Assembly: GCA_003243425.1 (NCBI GenBank)
Contig: QFQP01000036.1
Coordinates: forward strand, 1 to 64,000
DNA from: Archangium gephyra
Lineage (GTDB): Bacteria; Myxococcota; Myxococcia; Myxococcales; Myxococcaceae
DNA length: 64,000 nt
Reading direction: 5' to 3'
The notes beneath the pieces are model-generated. The model ran no database searches. It worked only from the letters and a program-made list of their open reading frames with translations, and was not told the origin of the DNA. A program made the position numbers and the translations under genes. Below are positions 1-7,412 of this stretch, piece after piece; positions within the stretch are counted from its first letter, which is position 1; every line of letters begins with the position of its first letter.

Positions 1-78
1 GTGCCCGGCAAGCGCGCCCTGTTGAGGGGTGGATCAGTTTCAGACCGGCGGGTGGCTCAGTTTCAGAGCGGCGGCATC
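1..78. mobile_element. Tentative right-end remnant of an IS21-like insertion sequence
   Basis: Two 22-bp direct repeats lie side by side at 30-51 and 53-74 and agree at 20 of 22 positions (TGG[A/C]TCAGTTTCAGA then [C/G]CGGCGG). From memory, repeated TGGnTCA-GTTT-CGGCG blocks are typical of the terminal region of IS21-family elements, downstream of istB. Immediately after the repeats the sequence turns into recognisable hsdS coding sequence, so this looks like the inner end of an element inserted in hsdS. The transposase genes would lie left of the window. The exact terminus and target duplication cannot be fixed here. Confidence 0.5.
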
Positions 79-339
79 ATGAAGAGCCCAGCTTTTCGTC
101 GCTTCGTCGATGGCCTGAACACCGGAACGCTCATCCAGCACATGTTCACATCTCAACTCGACGAGTGGGTGTTCGCGCTTCCGCCTCTCGCCGAGCAGAA
201 CGTCATCGTGCGTGAAGTTGAGTCAGCGTTCGCGAAGTGGACGTCGAGCGCAGAACTGGCGAATTCAGCTCAAAGCGCCATGCCCACGTTGGAACGGACG
301 CTCCTCGCGAAGGCCTTCCGCGGCGAACTTGTGACTTGA
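79..339 (+). pseudogene. hsdS: Type I restriction specificity subunit HsdS, C-terminal remnant
   Basis: The roughly 86 residues from ATG 79 match the distal part of a type I HsdS subunit, which recognises DNA for the HsdRMS complex. Visible hallmarks are SPAFRRFVDGLN, then LPPLAEQNVIV (the conserved lPPlaEQ-Iv block that starts the C-terminal spacer helix) and a final LLAKAFRGELV. Both target-recognition domains except the last portion are missing, so it cannot confer specificity alone. The reading frame stays open upstream through the IS-like repeats to base 1, which is fortuitous. No hsdM or hsdR is visible; they may lie to the left, beyond the insertion. Confidence 0.75.
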
Positions 340-504
340 GCTATTGGCGCCGAAGTGAGCGACGAGCGTGCGCCATCACCTGGCGGATGGACCGAAGCTC
401 CCGCGTGTCTTCCGCCGACTTCACGCGACGAACCAACTCTTCGTCGCTCAACCGGCCTGGAGGATCACGCGTGGGTCGCGTCGCTGTCTGACGAACTCCC
501 TTCG

Positions 505-1371
505 TCAAAGATCGAATCCTCGCTGCGCTCCGTCGTGTCTCACGATGCTGTTCCAAATGTCGGTACCAGTCGTGCTCTTCGCGGCAAACACAAGGTGGTA
601 CAGCAGCTTCCCTTTGCTGTGCACGGGCACACTGCGCACCTCATCGCGCACATAGCCAAGCGTCGAGAGCCGCTCGCGCAGCTCCGTAATGAGTTTCGCA
701 GCGTCCCGCGCTCCCGGAACCCGCTCGCGCCAATCCGCCGACCCAATCATTCGATCGATGACGTACTCAAACCGCGGGTTGCTCTTGTTTCCGTAGTTTC
801 GCTTCACGGTGCTCGTCGGGAAGTGCATCAGAAGATCCATTCGGCGCGCTTTCGCGAGCGCCTCGAGCGTCTTCCAGTGAAACGTCTTCGCGCCGAACGG
901 ATCGAAGAACGCGAGGTTCAGACCATTCATGGGCACGAGTTCCATGATGTCGCCGATACGCTCGTTGCAGTCGCCGTGAATGACGCTCACGCGAGCGTCC
1001 TCGCGAGTCCGCTCGGAAAGCGCGCGAGCGTTGTCAGCGTCGGCGTCACAGAAGATGAGGCGCGAGAATGGAACGCGGCTGTGCTCCATCGCGATGGCGC
1101 AACTGCCGAGATCAGTCGTGGCGCAATCACGAACTCGCACACGTCCCGGGCCAGCGAACAGGTCGATGAACGCTGCACCCGCCTTCTTCGGCCCTTCAGG
1201 AACGAACCGTCTCCGGACCTCTCGTGTCGCATCCAGATAGAGCCGCAATCGGTCGTGCTTCTTGCGGGCCCACGAACCCACCGATTGAACTGGAAGCCCG
1301 TCTTCTCCCGGGTGCTCGCAATTCCCGTTAGCGAGCTTCTTGCCGCCGTACCTGCAAACCTCGTCGCTCAC
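505..1371 (-). CDS. tcmP: Three-Cys-motif partner protein TcmP
   Basis: This 288-residue protein matches the TcmP family, defined by its regular pairing with a DUF5131 (Gp37/Gp68) protein encoded next to it, as here. The start is placed at GTG 1371 because GGAGG sits six bases upstream; an ATG 30 bp further upstream (1401) is possible. Near the N-terminus are two cysteines (C6, C18) and the family-like GLPVQ-VGSWA stretch. FIDLFAGPG at about 68-76 and FFDPFG at about 155-160 resemble motifs I and IV of Rossmann-fold methyltransferases. The 5' end overlaps the DUF5131 gene by 44 bp, so the two are translationally coupled. The biochemical activity is unknown. It converges on the hsdS remnant, and 340-504 contains no gene. 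Confidence 0.85.
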   Translation of the reverse strand: MSDEVCRYGGKKLANGNCEHPGEDGLPVQSVGSWARKKHDRLRLYLDATREVRRRFVPEGPKKAGAAFIDLFAGPGRVRVRDCATTDLGSCAIAMEHSRVPFSRLIFCDADADNARALSERTREDARVSVIHGDCNERIGDIMELVPMNGLNLAFFDPFGAKTFHWKTLEALAKARRMDLLMHFPTSTVKRNYGNKSNPRFEYVIDRMIGSADWRERVPGARDAAKLITELRERLSTLGYVRDEVRSVPVHSKGKLLYHLVFAAKSTTGTDIWNSIVRHDGAQRGFDL

Positions 1372-2113
1372 TCCCCACCTCCGGCATGCCGTTGTACTCA
1401 CGCCCGTCCAGCAACCGACCGGCGCGCGACTTCACCACTCCACCCCACTGCTTGAAGAAGAACGGAACCTTCGCGACCGCGCACTGCCGCTTGATGTCGC
1501 GGACCCACGCAGCCTCCATCGGCCGCGCTGACGGACCCGACTCGCCGCCGACGATCGCCCAGTCGATGTTCTCGAGATTCATGTCCGGCAGCGCAGAGAG
1601 CAGCGGTTCCAGCGACAGGAACTTCACGTGCGCGTTCGTGGAGCGAAGACGATCGATGCGCCACGTGAACTTGTCCGACTCGACGGACACACCCATCCAC
1701 ACGTTGCGAGGCCAGTGCAGTTGTGGAGCGAGCTCTGCCAGCCGGTCAGCACGCTTGGTCAGGACCTGAAACCGATGCTGCGATGCCGCAGTCATCGTCG
1801 CGAACACCGACTTGATGAACTCGACCGGTACATCCTCGTGAAAGAGGTCCGACATCGAGTTCACGAACACCAGTCGCGATGCGCGCCACCGAAGTGGCTC
1901 GTCGAGCGCTTCGTGTACGAGTTTGATCTTCCCCGTCCACTGCGGCCCGACCGACGACGGCCGGGTCAGGCCTTCGTACGGCATGCCCGGGCCAGAGAAG
2001 CGGTGAGCCATCCGCTCCGCGTAGCAATGCTGACAGCCCGCCGAGAGTCGCGAGCAACCTCGCACCGGATTCCAGGTCGTCTCCGTCCACTCGATCGAGG
2101 TCGCCGTCGCCAT
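1328..2113 (-). CDS. DUF5131 (phage Gp37/Gp68-like) three-Cys-motif protein
   Basis: The 261-residue product begins SIEWTETTWNPVRGC and carries C20, C27 and C30 in a C-x6-C-x2-CYAE arrangement, the hallmark of the Gp37/Gp68 family. The cysteine cluster resembles the iron-sulfur site of radical-SAM and photoproduct-lyase-like enzymes, though this is an inference. VLTKRADRL, GVSVES, FLSLEPLL and IVGGESG are further conserved blocks, and FFFKQWGG lies near the end. It is the first gene of a two-gene unit with tcmP. Such pairs are found in phages and in islands near restriction systems, consistent with the neighbouring hsdS fragment. The substrate is unknown. Confidence 0.88.
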   Translation of the reverse strand: MATATSIEWTETTWNPVRGCSRLSAGCQHCYAERMAHRFSGPGMPYEGLTRPSSVGPQWTGKIKLVHEALDEPLRWRASRLVFVNSMSDLFHEDVPVEFIKSVFATMTAASQHRFQVLTKRADRLAELAPQLHWPRNVWMGVSVESDKFTWRIDRLRSTNAHVKFLSLEPLLSALPDMNLENIDWAIVGGESGPSARPMEAAWVRDIKRQCAVAKVPFFFKQWGGVVKSRAGRLLDGREYNGMPEVGSERRGLQVRRQEAR

Positions 2114-2161
2114 GAAGGCGGCAATTTGATCGCCGCAGATCGAGTCGTCAAATGCGACGAC

Positions 2162-2189
2162 TTGATGCCCCCACCTTGACGGGCATCAA
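2162..2189. promoter_or_regulatory. Perfect 9-bp inverted repeat in divergent intergenic region
   Basis: TTGATGCCC and GGGCATCAA form a perfect dyad separated by 10 bases, between the divergently transcribed DUF5131 gene and the gene starting at 2246. No T-tract follows on either strand, so an operator or 5'-UTR hairpin is likelier than a terminator. It lies where the accessory island meets the ordinary chromosome and could also be a boundary sequence. Confidence 0.4.
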
Positions 2190-2245
2190 CCCCGTTAGGT
2201 CTCCTCGCGCGGCCGCACTCTCGCGGCACTTGAGGGGGTACACAC

Positions 2246-2917
2246 ATGGCAGCAACTCCGAAGTGGGCGCCGGGCGACGTGTCACGCGTGGGTCGTGGAG
2301 CGCTGGAGCTGGCGAACAAACACAAGGCCTCCATCGAACCGCGCCTCTCGGCGGGGCTGCTCGATGGGCTCAAGGCCGACCTCGACACCTTCGACGGCAA
2401 GCAGAGCGCGGCGACGGTCGCGCGCGAGTCGCTTCGTGAAGCCACCCGCGGGCAGGACTCTGCGGCCGACACCGCCAACGCTCGGCTCGCGCTGGCCCGC
2501 GGCGCCATCGTCCGCGCGAACCTCGGCCCCCAGGCGCGCGCCGCCTTCGGCCTCTCGTTGCGCCCCAACCCCGGGAAGATCTCCAGCGTGCTCGCGGCGC
2601 TCGATGCCTTCGACGCCGGAGCCACCCGCCACCCCGATCTCGTTCGCAGCGCCGGCCTGCTGACCGCCGACCTCGAGAAGCTCCGCCAGTTGCGCGCCAC
2701 GCTCGCCGCGTCCGACGCCACGCAGGAGGCCACCAAGCTCAACCGCAAGCTCCCCGTCATCGACCGCAAGCAGGCGCAGGTGCGCATCGAGCGCGCGGTC
2801 GACGCAATCATCAACGCAGGTGTGCTGGCCTTCGCCGACGACCCTGCAGCCGTGGCCTTGTTCCGCGCGTTGGTGCCCGCACGCCCTGCAACGAAGAAGA
2901 AGAACTCGCCAACCTGA
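2246..2917 (+). CDS. Hypothetical helical protein
   Basis: This 223-residue soluble protein has no signal peptide and I do not recognise it. It is rich in Ala, Arg, Leu and Asp with strong helix-forming periodicity. It begins MAATPKWAPGD and ends in a basic ATKKKNSPT tail. ATG 2246 is preceded by GAGGGGG at a suitable distance, which supports the start. The right neighbour is convergent and the left is divergent, so it is monocistronic. No metal or catalytic motif was seen. Similar Ala/Leu-rich proteins occur in myxobacterial genomes, but I cannot name a family. Confidence 0.7.
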   Translation: MAATPKWAPGDVSRVGRGALELANKHKASIEPRLSAGLLDGLKADLDTFDGKQSAATVARESLREATRGQDSAADTANARLALARGAIVRANLGPQARAAFGLSLRPNPGKISSVLAALDAFDAGATRHPDLVRSAGLLTADLEKLRQLRATLAASDATQEATKLNRKLPVIDRKQAQVRIERAVDAIINAGVLAFADDPAAVALFRALVPARPATKKKNSPT

Positions 2918-3110
2918 GCCGCGCACCCGACGAACGCGATCGCACACCCCGCGTTCGTCTCCGCAAACCCGCCGTCGAGCCGCGCGGACCTCGCAGCGGC
3001 TCACGCAGACCCTCCGCGGGGCCCCGCAAAGCCCGCAAATGAAGGGGCAAAGCGGTACTGCTGCGCGCACCACCGACATGTGGGCGTCGCCAACCCGCTG
3101 AATTCCCGGG

Positions 3111-4049
3111 TCAGCGACAGAGGCGCGTGGCGAGTTGCTTCACGAGCTTCGCAGACAGCACGTCGACCGGGTTCTTGGCAGCCGTCGCCAGTTCGCCCGC
3201 GACCGAGACCTCGCCACACGAGAGCGTCGCCGTGACGACGGTGACCTGCACGATGCCGCGTTCGTCGCGCATCGTTTCGCTCAGCGTGCAGCTGCGGCCC
3301 GGCGCCTTGCCGATCTTCGAAGCCGACCAGCGCGTCGACACCGACTTCGCCAGTGGGTCCGAGCCGCTCACCTCGAGCAGCGACGGCGCCGAGTCACACG
3401 CCTTCACGCCGGTGACCGGCGTCGACACCACCGCCTCTCCCGCGAACGCACCGGCCACCCCGGCCTTCGCGTCTTCCGTCGCCGACAACACGAACTTCTC
3501 GGGGAGCCCCTCGAGCTTCAGCGCCCTGGGCGCCAACACCTTGAGCGCCTGCGCCAACGAGCTCTCGGAGAGCGACGCTTCCGAGACGCGCGCTTCACTC
3601 GCGGGGAACGCGTAGGCGTGCACGACGAGCAGCTCACCCTTGCCGCTGCGCGTGGTCTCGAACACCGCCACCTGCGTCGCCTTTTGATGCGCGAGCCACG
3701 CAGCCCAGAGCTCTGTGGACGCGCGCTCGCCGCACGCGAGGGCGGCGCTCTGCTCACTGCTCTTCCACGGCGGCGGACCGGCGATCGCGCGGCACTTCGC
3801 GGTCGTCGAGCGCCACTTCTCGTCGAGGGGCTTCGGCCAGCCGTCCATCGGGCCCGCAGTGAAGCCGTCGAAATCCCACCCGGGGAGCAGCGAGCTGCGC
3901 GGGAAGAACCTGTCGTGCACCGCCGTGCCGTCGAGGCACTTCGTCTTCGCGCACAGCTCGCTGGCGCGAATCGCATCGGCGCTGACTCCGGACGCGACGT
4001 AGACCTGCAGCTGCGACGACAACAACGTCACCACGGCGGAGAGGAGCAT
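3111..4049 (-). CDS. Hypothetical secreted protein
   Basis: The chosen ATG 4049 gives 312 residues starting MLLSAVVTLLSSQLQVYVASG, a signal-peptide-like hydrophobic run. Upstream in-frame starts such as ATG 4106 would overlap the divergent beta-lactamase gene. The mature part contains several cysteines (ASELCAKTKCLDG, ALACGERA, VKACDSA, SCTLSET, LSCGEV), plausibly disulfide-bonded in the periplasm. No enzyme motif or known domain was recognised. A Shine-Dalgarno is not obvious, so the start is uncertain. It converges towards the gene ending at 2917 and is divergent from the gene at 4099, with which it would share a promoter region. Confidence 0.6.
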   Translation of the reverse strand: MLLSAVVTLLSSQLQVYVASGVSADAIRASELCAKTKCLDGTAVHDRFFPRSSLLPGWDFDGFTAGPMDGWPKPLDEKWRSTTAKCRAIAGPPPWKSSEQSAALACGERASTELWAAWLAHQKATQVAVFETTRSGKGELLVVHAYAFPASEARVSEASLSESSLAQALKVLAPRALKLEGLPEKFVLSATEDAKAGVAGAFAGEAVVSTPVTGVKACDSAPSLLEVSGSDPLAKSVSTRWSASKIGKAPGRSCTLSETMRDERGIVQVTVVTATLSCGEVSVAGELATAAKNPVDVLSAKLVKQLATRLCR

Positions 4050-4098
4050 TGTCGGAAGATGACACGGCAGCGGCGCGAAGCCTGCATTCGTCGCGGCG

Positions 4099-4959
4099 AT
4101 GCTCATCAACCGTAGGGAATTCGTCCTCGCTGGCGTGGCCGTCGCGACACGCGCCGTTGCTGCTGACCCACACAAGGCGCTCACCGCACTCGAGAACTCG
4201 GTGAAGGGTCGCATCGGCGTGTTCATGCTGCGCGGCGAGAAGACGTTCGCGTACCGGGCGACGTCGCGCTTCACGTACTGCTCGTCGTTCAAGTGGATCC
4301 TCGCGGCGGCGGTGCTCGAGGCGAGTCAGCGCGGCGAACTGCTGCTCTCGCAGCGCGTGAAGTTCACGAAGAAGGACCTGCTGGGCCACTCACCCATCGT
4401 CGAAGCACACCTCGACGCGGGCGAGATGACGGTCGCGCAGTTGTGTGAAGCGACGGTGACGGTGAGCGACAACGCGGCGGCCAACCTGCTCGCGCCGTTG
4501 GTGGGTGGGCTCGCAGGGCTGAGCGCGTTCGTGAAGAAGCTCGGCGACACGACGACGCGCTTCGATCGCATGGAGCCGTTCCTCAACTCCAACGAGCCCG
4601 GTGACAAGCGCGACACCACGACCCCGGAGGCGATGACGCGGCTGCTGCACACCGCGCTCACGTCGAAGCACCTGACCACCGACTCGCAGACGCAGTTGTT
4701 CATGTGGATGAACGCGGCGACGACCGGGCTGGGGCGAATTCGCGCCGCCGTTCCGAAGGACTGGTCGTGCGGCGACAAGACGGGCACCAGTGGCAACGGC
4801 GCGTTGATCGACGTCGCCGTGCTGCGACCTCCGAGTGGTGAGCCGATCTACGTGTCGGTGTTCTTGAACGCGCGCGGCATCGAGATGGACACGGGCTCGG
4901 AGGTCATCGCGAAGGCTGCGCGCATCGTGCTCGCGCAGTTAGATCCACCGTCGAAATGA
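4099..4959 (+). CDS. Class A serine beta-lactamase, Tat-type leader
   Basis: This 286-residue hydrolase has all the class A landmarks: the SSFK nucleophile motif (S62, K65), SDN at 123-125, an omega-loop E159-P-F-L-N equivalent to Glu166/Asn170, and KTG at 227-229 followed by TSG. A cysteine (C61) directly precedes the active serine, but the partner cysteine position used by KPC/SME-type enzymes after KTG is not a Cys, so no carbapenemase claim is made. The N-terminus NRREFVLAG fits a twin-arginine signal, so export of the folded enzyme to the periplasm is inferred. It overlaps the next gene by 4 bp (ATGA), forming an operon with a nitrilase-family hydrolase. No mobile element is adjacent, so it looks intrinsic. 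Confidence 0.9.
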   Translation: MLINRREFVLAGVAVATRAVAADPHKALTALENSVKGRIGVFMLRGEKTFAYRATSRFTYCSSFKWILAAAVLEASQRGELLLSQRVKFTKKDLLGHSPIVEAHLDAGEMTVAQLCEATVTVSDNAAANLLAPLVGGLAGLSAFVKKLGDTTTRFDRMEPFLNSNEPGDKRDTTTPEAMTRLLHTALTSKHLTTDSQTQLFMWMNAATTGLGRIRAAVPKDWSCGDKTGTSGNGALIDVAVLRPPSGEPIYVSVFLNARGIEMDTGSEVIAKAARIVLAQLDPPSK

Positions 4960-5675
4960 ACGTGACGGCGCTGCAGCTCCCGGCGAGGTGGAATCACGCG
5001 AACGAACAGCTCGCGTTCGTCGAAGCGCAGCTCGAAGGCGTGCAGCAGACCGACCTCGTGTTGCTGCCGGAGGCGAGCGTCACTGGCTATGTGTCGCCCG
5101 AGTCGGATTTCGATCTCACGCGGTTCGCTGAGCCCCTCGAAGGCCCGACGAGACGTGCGTACGCGCAGTTCGCCAGGCGCTTCGACTGTCTGTTCGTCGG
5201 GCCGTTGATCGAGCGCGATGGTGAGCGGTGTTTCAATTCGCTCATCGGCGTCACGCCTCGTGGTGACACGTTGATTCACTACCGGAAGAAGCACCCGTGG
5301 TTTCCCGAGAAATGGGCGACGGCGGGTGACGAGTGGTGTCCGGTGGTCGAGTGGCGCGGTGTGAAGGTCACGGCCGCCATCTGCTTCGACATTCACTTTC
5401 TGCTCGGAGAGCGCGTGCGCGCCGACCTCGTGTTGTTCTCTTCAGCCTGGGTCGACGACGATGAAGTCGATGCGCGGACACCGTTGCTTCAACAGCTCGC
5501 GACGGAGAACGGACTCAACGTGTTGAACGCGAATTGGGGGCCGGGTGAGCCGAGGGTTCGTGGTCAGGGCGGGTCGATGTTCGTGAGTGCCGATGGCTCG
5601 GTGACGAAAGCGACGGCGATTCGCTTCGATCATGAATGGGTCACTCGCCCCGGTGGCGAGAGGCGGGGCCCGTGA
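4956..5675 (+). CDS. Carbon-nitrogen hydrolase (nitrilase superfamily)
   Basis: The 239-residue protein has the Glu-Lys-Cys triad of the nitrilase superfamily: E39 in LLPEAS, a lysine in HYRKKHPW (about 111-112), and C143 in AAICFDIHF. These enzymes hydrolyse amides or nitriles in the cytoplasm. It is shorter than typical family members (260-300) but keeps the full alpha-beta-beta-alpha core, ending with NWGPGEPRVRGQGGS and a substrate-loop region. Its start overlaps the beta-lactamase stop and its stop overlaps the next start (TGATG), so the three genes are translationally coupled. The specific amide substrate cannot be told. Confidence 0.85.
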   Translation: MNVTALQLPARWNHANEQLAFVEAQLEGVQQTDLVLLPEASVTGYVSPESDFDLTRFAEPLEGPTRRAYAQFARRFDCLFVGPLIERDGERCFNSLIGVTPRGDTLIHYRKKHPWFPEKWATAGDEWCPVVEWRGVKVTAAICFDIHFLLGERVRADLVLFSSAWVDDDEVDARTPLLQQLATENGLNVLNANWGPGEPRVRGQGGSMFVSADGSVTKATAIRFDHEWVTRPGGERRGP

Positions 5676-6001
5676 TGACCTCGTTCTTGATCATGGCGCT
5701 CGCGGCCGCGCCGGAAGATCCGTGGCTCGGTCCCGACAAGGCGCTGCACTTCTCGGTGAGCGCGGGGCTCTCTGCCGGCGGCTATGCGGCCGCTTCGATC
5801 TTCACCGACGACGTGCCCACGAAGCTCGCGGTGGGAGCCACGCTCGCCGGCGTCTTCGGCATCGGCAAGGAGGTCTTCGACGTCCTCAGCTACGGCTACT
5901 CCTCGTACAAGGACCTGGCGTGGGACGCGCTGGGCATCACCACCGGGCTCGTCCTCAGCTGGCTCGTGAATCAGCTCATCGTGCGCGTGATGCTGAATTG
6001 A
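5675..6001 (+). CDS. YfiM-like (DUF2279-type) small membrane/envelope protein
   Basis: The 108-residue product starts MTSFLIMALAAAPEDPW, a short hydrophobic leader, then PDKALHFSVSAGLSAGGYAA. The D-K-x-x-HF signature near the N-terminus and two or three helices are typical of the YfiM/DUF2279 family of envelope proteins of unknown function. The C-terminal half has a hydrophobic helix (ITTGLVLSWLVNQLIV). The start at ATG 5675 overlaps the stop of the nitrilase gene, and it is the last gene of the bla-nitrilase-yfiM-like operon. A role in cell-envelope homeostasis is guessed from the neighbouring beta-lactamase only. Confidence 0.65.
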   Translation: MTSFLIMALAAAPEDPWLGPDKALHFSVSAGLSAGGYAAASIFTDDVPTKLAVGATLAGVFGIGKEVFDVLSYGYSSYKDLAWDALGITTGLVLSWLVNQLIVRVMLN

Positions 6002-6018
6002 CTTAAGGGCCACGCGCC

Positions 6019-7029
6019 ATGGCTGAACTCGTCTCCCGCTTCACCGCTGCGCTCGCGCACCGTCTTCCCCGCCTCACGGCCCCGCACACCTCGGCGCTGC
6101 GCCTCTTCAACGGCTACTCCGAGGGCTTCCCGCGCGTCGCGGTCGACCTCTACGGCACCACCCTGGTGCTGCACGACGCCACGTCGAAGGCCGGTGACCG
6201 CGAAGGCATGATCGCCCTCATCGAAGCCGCGCGCGCCGCGATGCCGTGGGTCACCACCGCGTTGTGGAAGCGCCGCGAATCGATGAGCCAGGACGAGCGC
6301 AACGGCACCCTGCTCTTCGGCGAAGAGGCGCAGCTGACGCGCAAGATTCAGGAAGACGGCGTCTGGTACACCACGCGCCTCACGCTCAACCGCGACGCGA
6401 GCCTGTACCTCGACACCGCGCCGCTTCGTTCGTGGGCGAAGAAGACGCTCGGCGGCAAGCGCGTGCTCAACGCCTTCGCGTACACCGGTTCACTCGGCGT
6501 CGCCGCGCAGGCCGGTGGTGCCGAGACCGTCATTCACACCGACCTGAACAACACGTTCCTCACCGTGGCCAAGGACAGCTACGCGCTCAACCGCTTCCCG
6601 GTCGAAAAGAAGAACTTCAAGGCCGGCGACTTCTTCGACCTCGTGGGCCGGTTGAAGCGCGACGAGGCGCTCTTCGACTGCGTGTTCATCGACCCGCCGT
6701 TCTTCTCGGTCACCGAGAAGGGCCGAGTGGATCTGGTGCAGGACATGGAGCGCGTCTTGAACAAGGCCCGCCCGCTCATCGCGCACGGCGGCTGGCTGGT
6801 GGCCATCAACAACGGCGTCTTCGTGCCCGGCGCCGACTTCATGAAGACCATCGACGCCATCTGCGCCAGTGGCCACATCTCGCTCGAGCAGCGCGTCGAC
6901 GTGCCCGAAGACTTCACGGGCTACGCCGACACGAAGCAGCCGTCGCTCGACGTCTCGCCCGCGCCGTTCAATCACTCGACGAAGATCGCGATCCTCAAGG
7001 TGACGCGCAAAGACGGTCGCAGCCGTTAA
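6019..7029 (+). CDS. Class I SAM-dependent methyltransferase, RlmI/RlmK-like
   Basis: This 336-residue protein resembles the COG1092 group of 23S rRNA methyltransferases. The SAM-binding motif I is VLNAFAYTGSLG (149-160), followed by a motif II acidic residue in HTDLN, and motif IV is FIDPPFF (about 224-229). The N-terminal portion carries FNGYSEGFPRVAVDLYG, the linker of this family that precedes the catalytic domain; the usual N-terminal PUA domain is absent or reduced. Expected action is base methylation of rRNA in the cytoplasm; base and position cannot be assigned. It converges with an ArsC-like gene with 4-bp overlap at the stops. Confidence 0.8.
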   Translation: MAELVSRFTAALAHRLPRLTAPHTSALRLFNGYSEGFPRVAVDLYGTTLVLHDATSKAGDREGMIALIEAARAAMPWVTTALWKRRESMSQDERNGTLLFGEEAQLTRKIQEDGVWYTTRLTLNRDASLYLDTAPLRSWAKKTLGGKRVLNAFAYTGSLGVAAQAGGAETVIHTDLNNTFLTVAKDSYALNRFPVEKKNFKAGDFFDLVGRLKRDEALFDCVFIDPPFFSVTEKGRVDLVQDMERVLNKARPLIAHGGWLVAINNGVFVPGADFMKTIDAICASGHISLEQRVDVPEDFTGYADTKQPSLDVSPAPFNHSTKIAILKVTRKDGRSR

Positions 7030-7382
7030 GCGAACGCCTTCTTCCACTCGTCTTCCTTGAAGCCCACGAGCACGGTGTCGCCCTTCACCAGCACGGGCCG
7101 CTTCACCAGCTTGCCGTCGGCGCTGAGCAGCTTCGCGATCTCCGCGTCGCTCGCGGCGTCGAACTTCGCCTTGCCCAGCGCGCGGTAGCTCAGGCCCGAG
7201 GTGTTGAGCCACTTCTGCACCGGCTTTCCGCTCGCGGGGATCCATTTCGAGAGCTCGGCCTTCGTGGGCGGCTCCTCGACGATGGGGCGAACGTCCGCTT
7301 CGACGCCGCGATCTTCCAACCAACGAAGAGCCTTCTTGCAGGTGCTGCAACCGGCATAAGAGAGAACGAGTGGCTTCGTCAT
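7026..7382 (-). CDS. ArsC/Spx/MgsR-family thioredoxin-fold protein
   Basis: The 118-residue protein begins MTKPLVLSYAGCSTCKKA, with a C12-x-x-C15 redox motif at the end of the first strand of a thioredoxin fold. Length and the later KRPVLVKGDTVLVGF block match the ArsC/Spx/MgsR group, which includes arsenate-reductase-like and regulator-like members. No ars operon neighbours are present, so arsenate reduction is not supported; a redox-regulatory or thiol-reductase role is equally likely. ATG 7382 is the natural start and sits back-to-back with the SRPBCC gene at 7413, sharing a 30-bp divergent promoter gap. Confidence 0.8.
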   Translation of the reverse strand: MTKPLVLSYAGCSTCKKALRWLEDRGVEADVRPIVEEPPTKAELSKWIPASGKPVQKWLNTSGLSYRALGKAKFDAASDAEIAKLLSADGKLVKRPVLVKGDTVLVGFKEDEWKKAFA

Positions 7383-7412
7383 GAAGCCAAAGTACCCAAC
7401 TGAAAGCCCACC

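Noticed and set aside
355..1455. Long plus-strand open frame antisense to tcmP/DUF5131
   Set aside because: It mirrors the well-conserved minus-strand genes in G+C-rich sequence and has no recognisable motif or ribosome-binding site.
4270..4800. Carbapenemase-type disulfide in the beta-lactamase
   Set aside because: Cys before the active serine is present, but the partner position after KTG is not Cys.
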